Source of the DNA: Pseudomonadota bacterium
GTDB taxonomy: Bacteria > Pseudomonadota > Alphaproteobacteria > Sphingomonadales > Sphingomonadaceae
DNA length: 64,000 nucleotides
Direction of reading: 5' to 3'
Assembly: GCA_023457895.1 (NCBI GenBank)
Contig: JAEXAY010000033.1
Span: forward strand, 1-64,000
Positions 34,246 to 42,650 of this stretch are shown here, in pieces. Under the pieces are notes generated by a model. It was not told the DNA's origin. It saw nothing but the letters and a program-made list of their open reading frames with translations, and made no database searches. The number at the start of each line of letters is the position of its first letter. Positions within the stretch are counted from its first letter, which is position 1. The position numbers and the translations under genes are program-made.

Positions 34246-35640
34246 ATGAACATGACAAGGCGCGGCATTATTGCCGCCGGATGCGCCAGTATCGTCGCCG
34301 GGCTCGCGCCTCGCTCAGCCTGGGCGAAAACCGAAGCCGACGTCATCGTCATCGGCGCCGGGCTCGCCGGCCTCCACGCCGCGAGCCTGCTAGAGGCACA
34401 GGGTGCAAATGTCGTGATTCTGGAAGCCGATCGCCGGATCGGCGGCCGCCTCTACACGCTCGACGATGTGCCGGGCTCGCCGGAAGCAGGGGGTGTCCAG
34501 ATCGGCAGCGGATACAGCCGTACACTGCTGCTCACCAAAAAGCACAATATCACCGTATCGCCTGCGCCGGTGATCGATCGGAGTATGCTCTATCACATCA
34601 ACGGGCAATCGGTTACGGCAGCAGACTGGCCCGCTTCTCCGGCCAATCGCCTGACCGGAAACGAACACGCCCTTCCACCTGCCGCGCTGGCGCCCTTTTA
34701 CGGAACGCGCCTACCGGCGCTCGATTCGGTTGACGCCTGGATGGGGCCTGGAGCCGACCGGCTGGACATCCCGTATTCGACGGCGCTGTCGCAGGCTGGA
34801 GCAAGCCGTGAAGCGCTGCGATTGATAAACGCCAATCTTAATGGAAACAGCGCCGACACAATATCCGCGCTTCATATCGCGCGAACAAGCGCCATATTTC
34901 GCGCAAGTCCGGGACAACCCATGATGGTAACGGGCGGATCGCAGCGTCTGCCCGAGGCGATGGCGGCGGCTCTCAAGACGCCGCCGCGTCTGGGCCAGGC
35001 CGTGATTGGCCTCCGGGAAGAAGCCGGCTCCGTCACAGTGGCTCTCGCAAATGGCCAGAGTCTCACGGCAAGGCACGTCATCTGCACCGTACCTTTTTCG
35101 GTTCTGCGTTATCTGCATATCGACGCTCCGGTGGCACCTGCCCTTTCCAAGACGATCGACCAATTGCCCTATACCCGGGCAAGCTTCGCCTATCTCTCGG
35201 CGAGCGAACCCTTTTGGCGCCATGATGGACTGCCCGAGACAATTTGGAGCGACCACCCGTTGCTTGGCCGGGTATTTGTGCTCGGGGATGAGCCAGCCAT
35301 GCTCAAGGTCTGGATCGCAGGTCCTCATACGCCGCAGATTGACTCGATGGGCAGCGCTGCAGCAGCCGAAGCTATTATTGAGCGGATTCATGCGGCAAGG
35401 CCATCATCGCGCGGTAAGCTGAAGCTTGAACGGCTCTTCAGCTGGCAGAAAAATCCGCTGGCACGTGGTATCTACCATCATATCGCCCCAGGCCAGGCGC
35501 GCCTCCTCGCCGCCGCCAGCCGTGCCGCTGGCAAACGTCTTCATTATGCAGGAGAGCATCTCGCCCAGCGCAGCTCGGGCATTGAGGCCGCACTGGAATC
35601 GGGCGAGCATAGCGCCGGCGCCATCTTACGAGCGCTGTGA
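34246..35640 (+). CDS. Tat-exported flavin amine oxidase (paralogue 2)
   Basis: 464 aa. The Tat signal TRRGIIAAGCASIVAGLAPRSAWA is followed by the FAD motif VIVIGAGLAGLHAASLLE (about 33-50) and RRIGGRLYTL. The C-terminal KRLHYAGEHLAQRSSGIEAALESGEHS is the family's second FAD segment. Unlike paralogue 1 there is no lipobox directly before the mature domain, so it is probably soluble in the periplasm. It oxidises a C-N or neighbouring C-C bond of the imported substrate. Second gene of the operon with the DUF1838-like protein. Confidence 0.9.
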   Translation: MNMTRRGIIAAGCASIVAGLAPRSAWAKTEADVIVIGAGLAGLHAASLLEAQGANVVILEADRRIGGRLYTLDDVPGSPEAGGVQIGSGYSRTLLLTKKHNITVSPAPVIDRSMLYHINGQSVTAADWPASPANRLTGNEHALPPAALAPFYGTRLPALDSVDAWMGPGADRLDIPYSTALSQAGASREALRLINANLNGNSADTISALHIARTSAIFRASPGQPMMVTGGSQRLPEAMAAALKTPPRLGQAVIGLREEAGSVTVALANGQSLTARHVICTVPFSVLRYLHIDAPVAPALSKTIDQLPYTRASFAYLSASEPFWRHDGLPETIWSDHPLLGRVFVLGDEPAMLKVWIAGPHTPQIDSMGSAAAAEAIIERIHAARPSSRGKLKLERLFSWQKNPLARGIYHHIAPGQARLLAAASRAAGKRLHYAGEHLAQRSSGIEAALESGEHSAGAILRAL

Positions 35641-35763
35641 AAAAATGGCACCTCGTTAAACTCTATTATTGCCTCAAAGCGCGACATCGAAATCAGAATC
35701 TTTTAACTAATTATGTAATTACAACATATTAAATAAAACAATTCAACTAAGTTAATACCCATA

Positions 35764-35801
35764 ATATGTACGGACAACTTTGTTTATTTGTCTGGACAAC
35801 A
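35764..35801. promoter_or_regulatory. Tandem degenerate operators, 22 bp apart
   Basis: ATATGTACGGACAACT (35764-35779) and ATTTGTCTGGACAACA (35786-35801) each differ from the consensus at three positions. Their 22-bp spacing is two helical turns, placing both on one face of the DNA. They sit in an AT-rich gap 68 bases before the first TonB receptor start. Confidence 0.6.
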
Positions 35802-35868
35802 GTGAAACACGCTGCCATTTTTGTTGAGTAAAAATATCAAATATCAGCTTGGAAGAGGAAGCTTCACA

Positions 35869-38280
35869 ATGATGTACCAGCCGCCCGGCACGTCAAAAAC
35901 CACAACCAAAATCGCACGTTCAGCATTACTGCTTTCGGGGGCGTTTTTGGTTTTTGCAGCAGCACCTGCTATCGCTCAGGACAACGTCTCCGGCGACCTC
36001 GGCGAACCCGAAGCTACGGAACCCGCTGACATCGTTGTGACCGCGCGCAAACGGGAAGAAACCCTGCTAGACGTACCAATCTCGGTCAACGCGTTCAACA
36101 GCGCATCAATTCAGGACAAGATGGCGCAGGATATTTCCGATCTGGCCGATTTCACACCAGGGTTTCAGATGCAGGAGGCATTTGGGCGCGGCAACGACCG
36201 TCCCATCATTCGGGGTGCATCGAACATTCTCTTCAGCGATGGCAAAGTTGGCATCTTTCTTGACGGCATCCCCTATTTTGGAGACTTTTCGTCCCTTGAT
36301 CTCGCCAATATCGACAGGGTTGAGGTGATCAAGGGGCCGCAGTCCGCCGTCTTCGGACGCGGCACACTGACCGGCGCGATCAACGTCGTACTCCAGCGCC
36401 CGACCAGCAGGTTCAAGGGCCGCGTTTCGGGAACCTATGGCAATTATGGGCGCCACGAACTGAGCGCGGCGGTATCGGGCCCGATCATCGATGGGGTCGG
36501 ATTTCAGGCCGGGATAAAATATTTCGATATTGACGGCCAGTTCGACAATGATGCGATAGCTGGAGAACGCCTGGGCGACCAGAATACCAAGCAATATACC
36601 GCGGGACTCTTCCTCGATCCAACAGACAATCTGTCGGCCTCGGTGCGCTGGTTCCACCAGCAGGACAAGGACGGGCATTTTGCTATAGGCCTTCAGCAAG
36701 CGTCAGCCAATAATTGTTACCTTTCGACCCGCCCCTATTATTGCGGCGTGGTCGAGCCCATGGATCGCTTTGCTATCAATACCGATCACCTGCTCCGTCC
36801 GGGCATCAACCGCAACGCGGATCGCTTCCTCGGCGATATCACCTATGACATAGCGGGCTCCGGCTATGCATTCTCAGTACAAGCCGGCTACAGCGATCTG
36901 CGGGACATCCAGGGGGTAGATCAGACTTATGACGGCCGGTCCTTTTTCTTTCTGCCGCGCGCCGCATGCCGGTTTATCGGCATTCCCAATCAGGACTGTA
37001 CCGTGTCGAGCTTTGAAGCCACGACCGGAACCCGCCGAAAGACGCAAACTTATGAAGCGCGGATCACTTCGCCCGGTAGAGATCGTTTCCGCTGGCGTAT
37101 CGGTGCGTTCCACAGCATCGACAAGCAACACAGCCTGCCCGAATATCTCGAACTGAGCGAAGTCGGCCCGGAACTGCTCGCCGACGGCCGCCGCGTCAAT
37201 AACCTAGCCTTTTTCGGCGGAGTGGATTTCGACGTAACCGATACGGTGACAGTGGGGGCCGAACTGCGTCACCAGATTGACAAGGTGCGCAGCATAACCC
37301 CCGCCTATCGTGTCGGCGACGTGTTCGACGCGGACTATCTCGCGACGGTTTCCAACCCCAATCCAGACCAGATCGTCGGGGTGGCTGGCACGCGTAATGC
37401 CAAGTTCAGCGCTACGCTGCCACGCGTCACGGTCAACTGGAAGCCCTCCCGTGACCTGTCCTTTTACGCCCAATATTCCCAAGGCAACGCGCCGGGCGGT
37501 TTTAACAAGATTACTGCTCCCGCAGCAATTTATGACGAGGAAAAGCTGATCAACTACGAGGTCGGTGTAAAAACCTCGCGGTTCGGCTTTGACTATCTGA
37601 ACTTTGCGGCGTTCTGGCAGGACTATAAGAACCAGGTTCTTACCAACACCTTCGTAGCCAACAATGTGGTCGACTCCTACAGTGTTAACATCGGGCGGAC
37701 CCGCATCCGTGGCCTTGAGATGGATGGTCAGTTGCCCCTCGTTGGCGATATTCTCAAGCTCCAGTTCAACTACACCTTCCTCGACGCCAAGATTCGCCGG
37801 GGCTTTGAACCGGAGAAGGCGCTTCAGGAAATGGGCCTTGCGTGCAAGACTGGCAGCGCTGTCAACCTCGACCTACCCGGATGCCGTGAAGCCGCGTCTC
37901 TGGTAGGCAACCGCCCGCCGCTGGTATCGAAACATTCCGGCTCGGTTGGCCTCCGGTTCCAACATGATACCAGCAGTGACCTGACAGTCTTTGCCGGTGC
38001 CGATGTGGTCTATCGCAGCAGCTATTTCGCCCAGGTGTTGAACCTCGCCGAAAGCGGCGATTCCACCAAAGTCAATCTTCAGATCGGCATCCACGACAAT
38101 AACGGGCAGCGCCTCACCGTTTGGGGCAAGAACATGCTGGGTGATGAATCGGTTGCCGGCATTCTGCGCTATCTTGACTTCCCGGCGGCGCGCACACCTA
38201 CAGGCGACTATGCGCGCGGCTTTGCAATCACTCCGGCGCGCAAGCCTGAATATGGCGTAACCCTGACAAAATCTTTCTAG
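35869..38280 (+). CDS. TonB-dependent outer-membrane receptor 1
   Basis: 803 aa from ATG 35869 (GAGGAA eight bases upstream). The signal peptide ends near residue 36 (AAPAIAQ). The TonB-box/plug entry DIVVTARKREETLLDVPISV begins at 54. The plug has DGIPYFGDFSSLDLANIDRVEVIKGPQSAVFGRG, followed by a C-terminal barrel ending in Phe as needed for Bam assembly. The extracellular loops contain Cys pairs (for example YYCG and CRFIG...DCT). It imports a substrate too large or scarce for porins, energised by TonB-ExbBD. Regulated, I infer, by the tandem operators upstream. Confidence 0.93.
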   Translation: MMYQPPGTSKTTTKIARSALLLSGAFLVFAAAPAIAQDNVSGDLGEPEATEPADIVVTARKREETLLDVPISVNAFNSASIQDKMAQDISDLADFTPGFQMQEAFGRGNDRPIIRGASNILFSDGKVGIFLDGIPYFGDFSSLDLANIDRVEVIKGPQSAVFGRGTLTGAINVVLQRPTSRFKGRVSGTYGNYGRHELSAAVSGPIIDGVGFQAGIKYFDIDGQFDNDAIAGERLGDQNTKQYTAGLFLDPTDNLSASVRWFHQQDKDGHFAIGLQQASANNCYLSTRPYYCGVVEPMDRFAINTDHLLRPGINRNADRFLGDITYDIAGSGYAFSVQAGYSDLRDIQGVDQTYDGRSFFFLPRAACRFIGIPNQDCTVSSFEATTGTRRKTQTYEARITSPGRDRFRWRIGAFHSIDKQHSLPEYLELSEVGPELLADGRRVNNLAFFGGVDFDVTDTVTVGAELRHQIDKVRSITPAYRVGDVFDADYLATVSNPNPDQIVGVAGTRNAKFSATLPRVTVNWKPSRDLSFYAQYSQGNAPGGFNKITAPAAIYDEEKLINYEVGVKTSRFGFDYLNFAAFWQDYKNQVLTNTFVANNVVDSYSVNIGRTRIRGLEMDGQLPLVGDILKLQFNYTFLDAKIRRGFEPEKALQEMGLACKTGSAVNLDLPGCREAASLVGNRPPLVSKHSGSVGLRFQHDTSSDLTVFAGADVVYRSSYFAQVLNLAESGDSTKVNLQIGIHDNNGQRLTVWGKNMLGDESVAGILRYLDFPAARTPTGDYARGFAITPARKPEYGVTLTKSF

Positions 38281-38290
38281 CATGCGGCAA

Positions 38291-38324
38291 GGTCAGGCCC
38301 AACCTCCAAGGGTTGAGCCTGACC
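38291..38324 (+). terminator. Hairpin after TonB receptor 1
   Basis: Two 14-base arms with one mismatch and a 6-base loop (TCCAAG), starting 10 bases after the receptor stop. There is no T-tract. It may stabilise or reduce read-through into the YCII gene. Confidence 0.5.
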
Positions 38325-38358
38325 GCTCCCCGTTTCCTCGAGCCAAGGAGATTTAGAC

Positions 38359-38664
38359 ATGTCCAAATTGTTCGCAATCGTCACGCGTGACAAGCCAGAT
38401 AGCCAGCCCATAAGGATGGCAAACCTCAAGGAACATCTTGCCCATATCGAAGCAAGTCTCGACCGGCTCGCCCTTGCCGGCCCGCTGCGCGATGCAGACG
38501 GCAACTTCACCGGCTCGCTGCTGGTCCTGAAAGCCGATAGCGAGGCAGAGGCACGGGCGCTGCTGGAAACCGATCCCTACTTCTCGGCAGGCGTGTGGTC
38601 GGACATTGCGATCAATGAACTCAATGCTGCCGCTGGTGAATGGGTCGGCGGAAAAAACTGGTAA
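38359..38664 (+). CDS. YCII-family protein
   Basis: 101 aa with AAGGAG eight bases before the ATG. SKLFAIVTRDKPDSQPIRMANLKEHLAHIEAS and DPYFSAGVWSDIAI match the YCII dimeric alpha/beta-barrel family; the catalytic-type His-Asp pair of that family is plausible (H27 or H30). YCII-like proteins act as small dehalogenase, isomerase or lyase-like accessory enzymes in some pathways; the function here is unknown. It lies between two TonB receptor genes and may be transcribed with receptor 1. Confidence 0.82.
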   Translation: MSKLFAIVTRDKPDSQPIRMANLKEHLAHIEASLDRLALAGPLRDADGNFTGSLLVLKADSEAEARALLETDPYFSAGVWSDIAINELNAAAGEWVGGKNW

Positions 38665-38721
38665 GAGTAGAAACACGGCGCAACGGGCTGGCATATTCCA
38701 TTCGGCGCACAAGCCGCGGCC

Positions 38722-38768
38722 AAACGCTTGACAGCCGCCGGTTTACATGAAAATTTGTCCGGACAAAT
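38722..38768 (+). promoter_or_regulatory. Promoter-operator block with perfect operator copy 3 (38753-38768)
   Basis: TTGACA (38728-38733) followed 17 bases later by AAATTT inside ATTTGTCCGGACAAAT. It is 43/47 identical to the block at 27428-27474. It lies 50 bases before the start of TonB receptor 2. Confidence 0.82.
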
Positions 38769-38817
38769 GAAGAACAGCCCGCAAAAATTCCGCGGATTCG
38801 GAGAAGGACCACGATCT

Positions 38818-41316
38818 ATGAAACATCTCCTCCTTTGCGCCAGTAGCGTCCTCGTTTTCGGCATGACAGCAATGCCGCTGCACGCCCAGTCCAACGAACC
38901 TGCGACAGAACCGGCCGCCGAAACTACACAAGCGGGCCTTGAAGACATCGTCGTCACTGCGCAGCGCCGCTCCGAAAGCGTCCAGGACGTGCCGATTGCC
39001 ATTTCTGCCTTTTCCGCAGACCAGCTTCGCAATCAGGGCATTTCGAACACGCTCGAACTGGGACGCTTCGTTCCCAATCTGGTGTCGATGAATAATACGG
39101 GTGTCAGCACTGCCAACGCTTTCTACCTTCGCGGTCTCGGCAATACCGAAACCATCGCCACCTTCGACCCGCCAGTCGGGACTTATGTCGACGACATTTA
39201 TCTCAGCCGACAAAATGCCAATAATATCAATCTGTTCGATGTAGAGCGTGTGGAAGTCCTGCGTGGCCCGCAGGGAACCCTGTTCGGCCGCAACACCACC
39301 GGCGGCGCGGTCAGTGTCATCATGCGGCGGCCGAAAAACGAGTTCGGTGGCTTCGCTGAAATTGGTTATGGACGTTATGACAAGAAGGTTGCGCGCGGGT
39401 CCGTCGATATTCCGCTAGCAGACAGCCTGGCGATCAAGGTCAGCGGCTATTGGCAGGATGATGATGGCTACGCCAAGAACATCACAACCGGCCAGCGGGT
39501 AAACGACGATGACGGTTGGGGTGTCCGCCTCGGCATCAATGGGGAACTCAGCCCGTCAGTCAACTGGCACGGCTCCTATGCCCATATCGTCGCCAATGGC
39601 GAAAACCTCCTGAACTCCGAATGCAGCCGCGCCGATCCGCAAGATTGCAAAGGCCGGTTCGTTTCAACGGGTATTCCGTCCGGCAAACCATCGCCCGACT
39701 CGCCTTTCGCGACAATGCCGATCAGCGGACGCAAAAGAACATTTCAGCTTGGCAACTATACGACGACCGACCTCGTGACCTCCAATCTGGAGGTGGAATT
39801 CAGCGATGCGGTGACGATGAACGCCATCACCGGCTTCATAAGCCAGGACCAGCAATATGGGCTGGATTTTTATGATGGGACCAGCGGACCATCGCTAGCC
39901 AATCCATCGCCCCCGTATCGCGGTTACACGCGCGGCGGTTTCGTGATCCTCCATGACGGCCAGCACGAACAGTTCAGCCAGGAAATCAAGTTCAATGGCA
40001 GCCTCGCCAACGGCTTCATCGATTATGTGGCCGGTGTCTTCTATCTGGTGGAAGAGAACCGCACAGACTTCGCCGACACCTTTGGGCTGTCGGAAACTAC
40101 GACGCTCTTGCTGGCTGACCGGATCATGCGCAACAAGACCGAGGCGCTGGCAGGTTATACGCAGCTGGACTTCAACGTGACGGAACAGCTGAAACTGACG
40201 GCTGGCATCCGTTACACCGACGAGACCAAGACGATGTCGGTTCGCGACAACCGGGCCAGCTGTAACGACGGCACAATTGAACCGACCTGTATGGAAACCG
40301 CCAATCTGGTCGCGCCATCGGGGTTACTCGTGCCAAGCAAGCTCAAGGCGAAATTGTGGACCCCGCGCTTTGCAGTCAATTTCAATGTTAACCGGGATCT
40401 TCTCCTGTTTGCCTCGGCAACCCGTGGTTTCAAATCGGGCGGATGGAATGCGCGGGCAACAGCGACCAATGCCTTCCTTCCATTCGGACCGGAAAAGGTC
40501 TGGAGCTACGAGGCCGGTATCAAGTCCGACTGGTTCGACCGCCGGCTGCGCGCGAACCTAACGTTTTTCTATACCGACGTCAGCGATCTCCAGACTCCTT
40601 CCGCGCTTGTCGCACCAAACGGCACGGCAACGTTCATCACCCGCAACTTCGCCGACATGCGTAACAAGGGTGTTGAAGCGGAGTTCACCGTGCTGCCCGC
40701 CGATGGCCTGACCCTCTATGCCAACATCGGCTATCAGGACGCGAAGTTTAAAATCGACCGCAACGCTCCGGAATATGACGAATATGGCATCCAGTCGGTC
40801 TGGGCGCAGCAAGCCGCCTGCCAAGCCTTCATTGCGGCCGGATATGTTCCCGGCGGGACCGGTACAACCGCAGCGTGCGGAGCTGGGATCGTACGAGCCG
40901 ACGGGACGATTTCCGACCCTACACGCACCCCTGACTGGACTTTAGCCTTGGGCGCCAATTACGAGATTCCGCTCTCGAGCAGCGGTATGACGCTCGTTCC
41001 CTCGGTCAATGCCAGCTATCGCTCCAGCCAGGAAACCGGTGCATCGAATTTCACCATCTACTCGGGCTCGATCAGCGGCACTAACGGAACTTTCCCCGCA
41101 AACCCGTTCGAGGGAGAGATACTGAACGGTTCCTTCTCTCCATCGGCGTGGTTCGTGAACGCCGGCCTCGCGCTCAACGGCGCAGACCAGAAATGGCAGT
41201 TGTCGGTCAGTTGTACCAACTGTCTCAACAAGACGGCCGCCAACACTTCTCTGGTGAACACCCGCTATCTCGATCCGCCGATGCGCTGGATGGTACGCGC
41301 ACGGTATAACTTCTGA
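38818..41316 (+). CDS. TonB-dependent outer-membrane receptor 2
   Basis: 832 aa from ATG 38818 (GAGAAGGA upstream); the longer frame only reads through the operator. The signal peptide MKHLLLCASSVLVFGMTAMPLHA is followed by LEDIVVTAQRRSESVQDVPIAI. The plug has VGTYVDDIYLSR and VERVEVLRGPQGTLFGRNTTGG, the classical sphingomonad pattern, and the barrel ends in RARYNF. A Cys pair (SVSCTNCLNK) lies near the C-terminus. It imports the pathway substrate or a cofactor. It is downstream of perfect operator copy 3. Confidence 0.94.
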   Translation: MKHLLLCASSVLVFGMTAMPLHAQSNEPATEPAAETTQAGLEDIVVTAQRRSESVQDVPIAISAFSADQLRNQGISNTLELGRFVPNLVSMNNTGVSTANAFYLRGLGNTETIATFDPPVGTYVDDIYLSRQNANNINLFDVERVEVLRGPQGTLFGRNTTGGAVSVIMRRPKNEFGGFAEIGYGRYDKKVARGSVDIPLADSLAIKVSGYWQDDDGYAKNITTGQRVNDDDGWGVRLGINGELSPSVNWHGSYAHIVANGENLLNSECSRADPQDCKGRFVSTGIPSGKPSPDSPFATMPISGRKRTFQLGNYTTTDLVTSNLEVEFSDAVTMNAITGFISQDQQYGLDFYDGTSGPSLANPSPPYRGYTRGGFVILHDGQHEQFSQEIKFNGSLANGFIDYVAGVFYLVEENRTDFADTFGLSETTTLLLADRIMRNKTEALAGYTQLDFNVTEQLKLTAGIRYTDETKTMSVRDNRASCNDGTIEPTCMETANLVAPSGLLVPSKLKAKLWTPRFAVNFNVNRDLLLFASATRGFKSGGWNARATATNAFLPFGPEKVWSYEAGIKSDWFDRRLRANLTFFYTDVSDLQTPSALVAPNGTATFITRNFADMRNKGVEAEFTVLPADGLTLYANIGYQDAKFKIDRNAPEYDEYGIQSVWAQQAACQAFIAAGYVPGGTGTTAACGAGIVRADGTISDPTRTPDWTLALGANYEIPLSSSGMTLVPSVNASYRSSQETGASNFTIYSGSISGTNGTFPANPFEGEILNGSFSPSAWFVNAGLALNGADQKWQLSVSCTNCLNKTAANTSLVNTRYLDPPMRWMVRARYNF

Positions 41317-41323
41317 TGATGAG

Positions 41324-41351
41324 GCGGGGCATAAGCCGGCTTATTCCCCGC
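41324..41351 (+). terminator. Hairpin after TonB receptor 2
   Basis: A 28-base near-perfect palindrome: GCGGGG-C-ATAAGCC paired with GGCTTAT-T-CCCCGC, one mismatch, starting 7 bases after the stop. There is no T-tract. Confidence 0.5.
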
Positions 41352-41398
41352 ATGTAGTCTCCGGCCGAATGCTCCGGCGGGAAGGATAAACTTCGTTC

Positions 41399-42646
41399 AT
41401 GACAACAGAAGCGGCCACGCGTTCCGAATTCCGGTTGGGCACAAAACCGCTGGTGGCAGCACTCATCGGTGTAACCTGCGGCGCATCTCCGATCCCGTTC
41501 AACGTGATGCCCTTGGTTATGGGACCAATCCACACGGAGTTCGGCTGGGATTTTACCGAGATTGCGGCTGGTATTACCGTTTTCGGCGTCGTTGCGGCAT
41601 TATTTGCTCCGGTGTTCGGAGGCCTGTCCGACCGTTTCGGAGTGCGCCCCGTCATACTGTGGTCACTGCTCTTGTTCGGGATCGGGTTCGGTTCCTTCTA
41701 CTTCCTGCCGCAGTCCAAGGCCGGTTATCTGGCAGCTTGGGCTGTCGTTGGCGCTATCGGTATCGGCTCAACCCCGGTAACATGGAGCCGCGCGATCAGC
41801 CTGTGGTTCAACCGGCACCGCGGGCTTGCGCTGGGCATCATGCTTCTCGGTACCAGCCTTGCCGCGATGGTGGTACCGCAGATTGCACAAAAAGCCATTT
41901 CAACGGGTGGATGGCGGATGGCCTTTCCCGTCGTCGCGCTCCTGCCAATTTTCATTGCGCTGCCGCTTGCCTGGCTGTGGTTTCGTGAACCCCGGCCGGA
42001 AGAACGGCCCACGGGCGTATCCGCAGAAGGCGGGGCCTTGCTGGGGATGACCCTCAAACAGGCTGTAAACGGTTATCGCTTCTGGATCCTGCTCGCTTCG
42101 ATCCTGCTAACCGCGGTCGCCTATGGCGGTGCCCATATCCACATAGCCCAGATTGTTGGCCTCCACGGTTTTTCCGGAGAGGTGGCGGCGAGCATACTTG
42201 GCGTGGTCGCTATTGGCATTCTCGTCGGACGCCTGCTCGTCGGCTTTCTGTTCGATCGGTTCTGGGCCCCCGGAATCGCATTCCCTGCGCTGCTTTTGCC
42301 AGCGATAGCCTGCTGGTTGCTCATGGGCACCGGGGCGTCGATGACCCATGTGATCATCGGCGCGTTCCTGCTCGGTTTTGCTGCGGGAACGGAATCCGAC
42401 ATAATCGCATTCCTCGCCTCCAAATATTTCGGGGTGGCACATTATGGGCGTATCTACGGGATGCTCTACATGCCCTTCGCGATCGGTGCGGCGATCTCGC
42501 CGATGATCTACAGCAAAGTACGCGACACCACCGGCAATTATGACCTGATGCTGATCGCGGCCATGGTGATGTTCGCCGCCGGCGGCGCGTTGCTTCTTCT
42601 GCTGGGCCGCTACCCCGAACCTGAAACCCTTATGGCTGGAGAATGA
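41399..42646 (+). CDS. MFS transporter, monocarboxylate/oxalate-formate-type
   Basis: 415 aa with about 12 hydrophobic segments. The loop 2-3 motif GGLSDRFGVRPVI (MFS motif A) is clear, and a central polar loop is near 190-205 (FREPRPEERPTG). The pattern IHTEFGWDFTEIAAGITVFGVVAALFAPVFG is typical of the MCT/OFA branch. It is likely an inner-membrane symporter for an organic acid or the pathway substrate. It starts a five-gene run (transporter, FAD-linked oxidase, nitrilase homologue, methyltransferase, partner) with gaps of 4 bases or overlaps. Confidence 0.9.
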   Translation: MTTEAATRSEFRLGTKPLVAALIGVTCGASPIPFNVMPLVMGPIHTEFGWDFTEIAAGITVFGVVAALFAPVFGGLSDRFGVRPVILWSLLLFGIGFGSFYFLPQSKAGYLAAWAVVGAIGIGSTPVTWSRAISLWFNRHRGLALGIMLLGTSLAAMVVPQIAQKAISTGGWRMAFPVVALLPIFIALPLAWLWFREPRPEERPTGVSAEGGALLGMTLKQAVNGYRFWILLASILLTAVAYGGAHIHIAQIVGLHGFSGEVAASILGVVAIGILVGRLLVGFLFDRFWAPGIAFPALLLPAIACWLLMGTGASMTHVIIGAFLLGFAAGTESDIIAFLASKYFGVAHYGRIYGMLYMPFAIGAAISPMIYSKVRDTTGNYDLMLIAAMVMFAAGGALLLLLGRYPEPETLMAGE

Positions 42647-42650
42647 CCCC

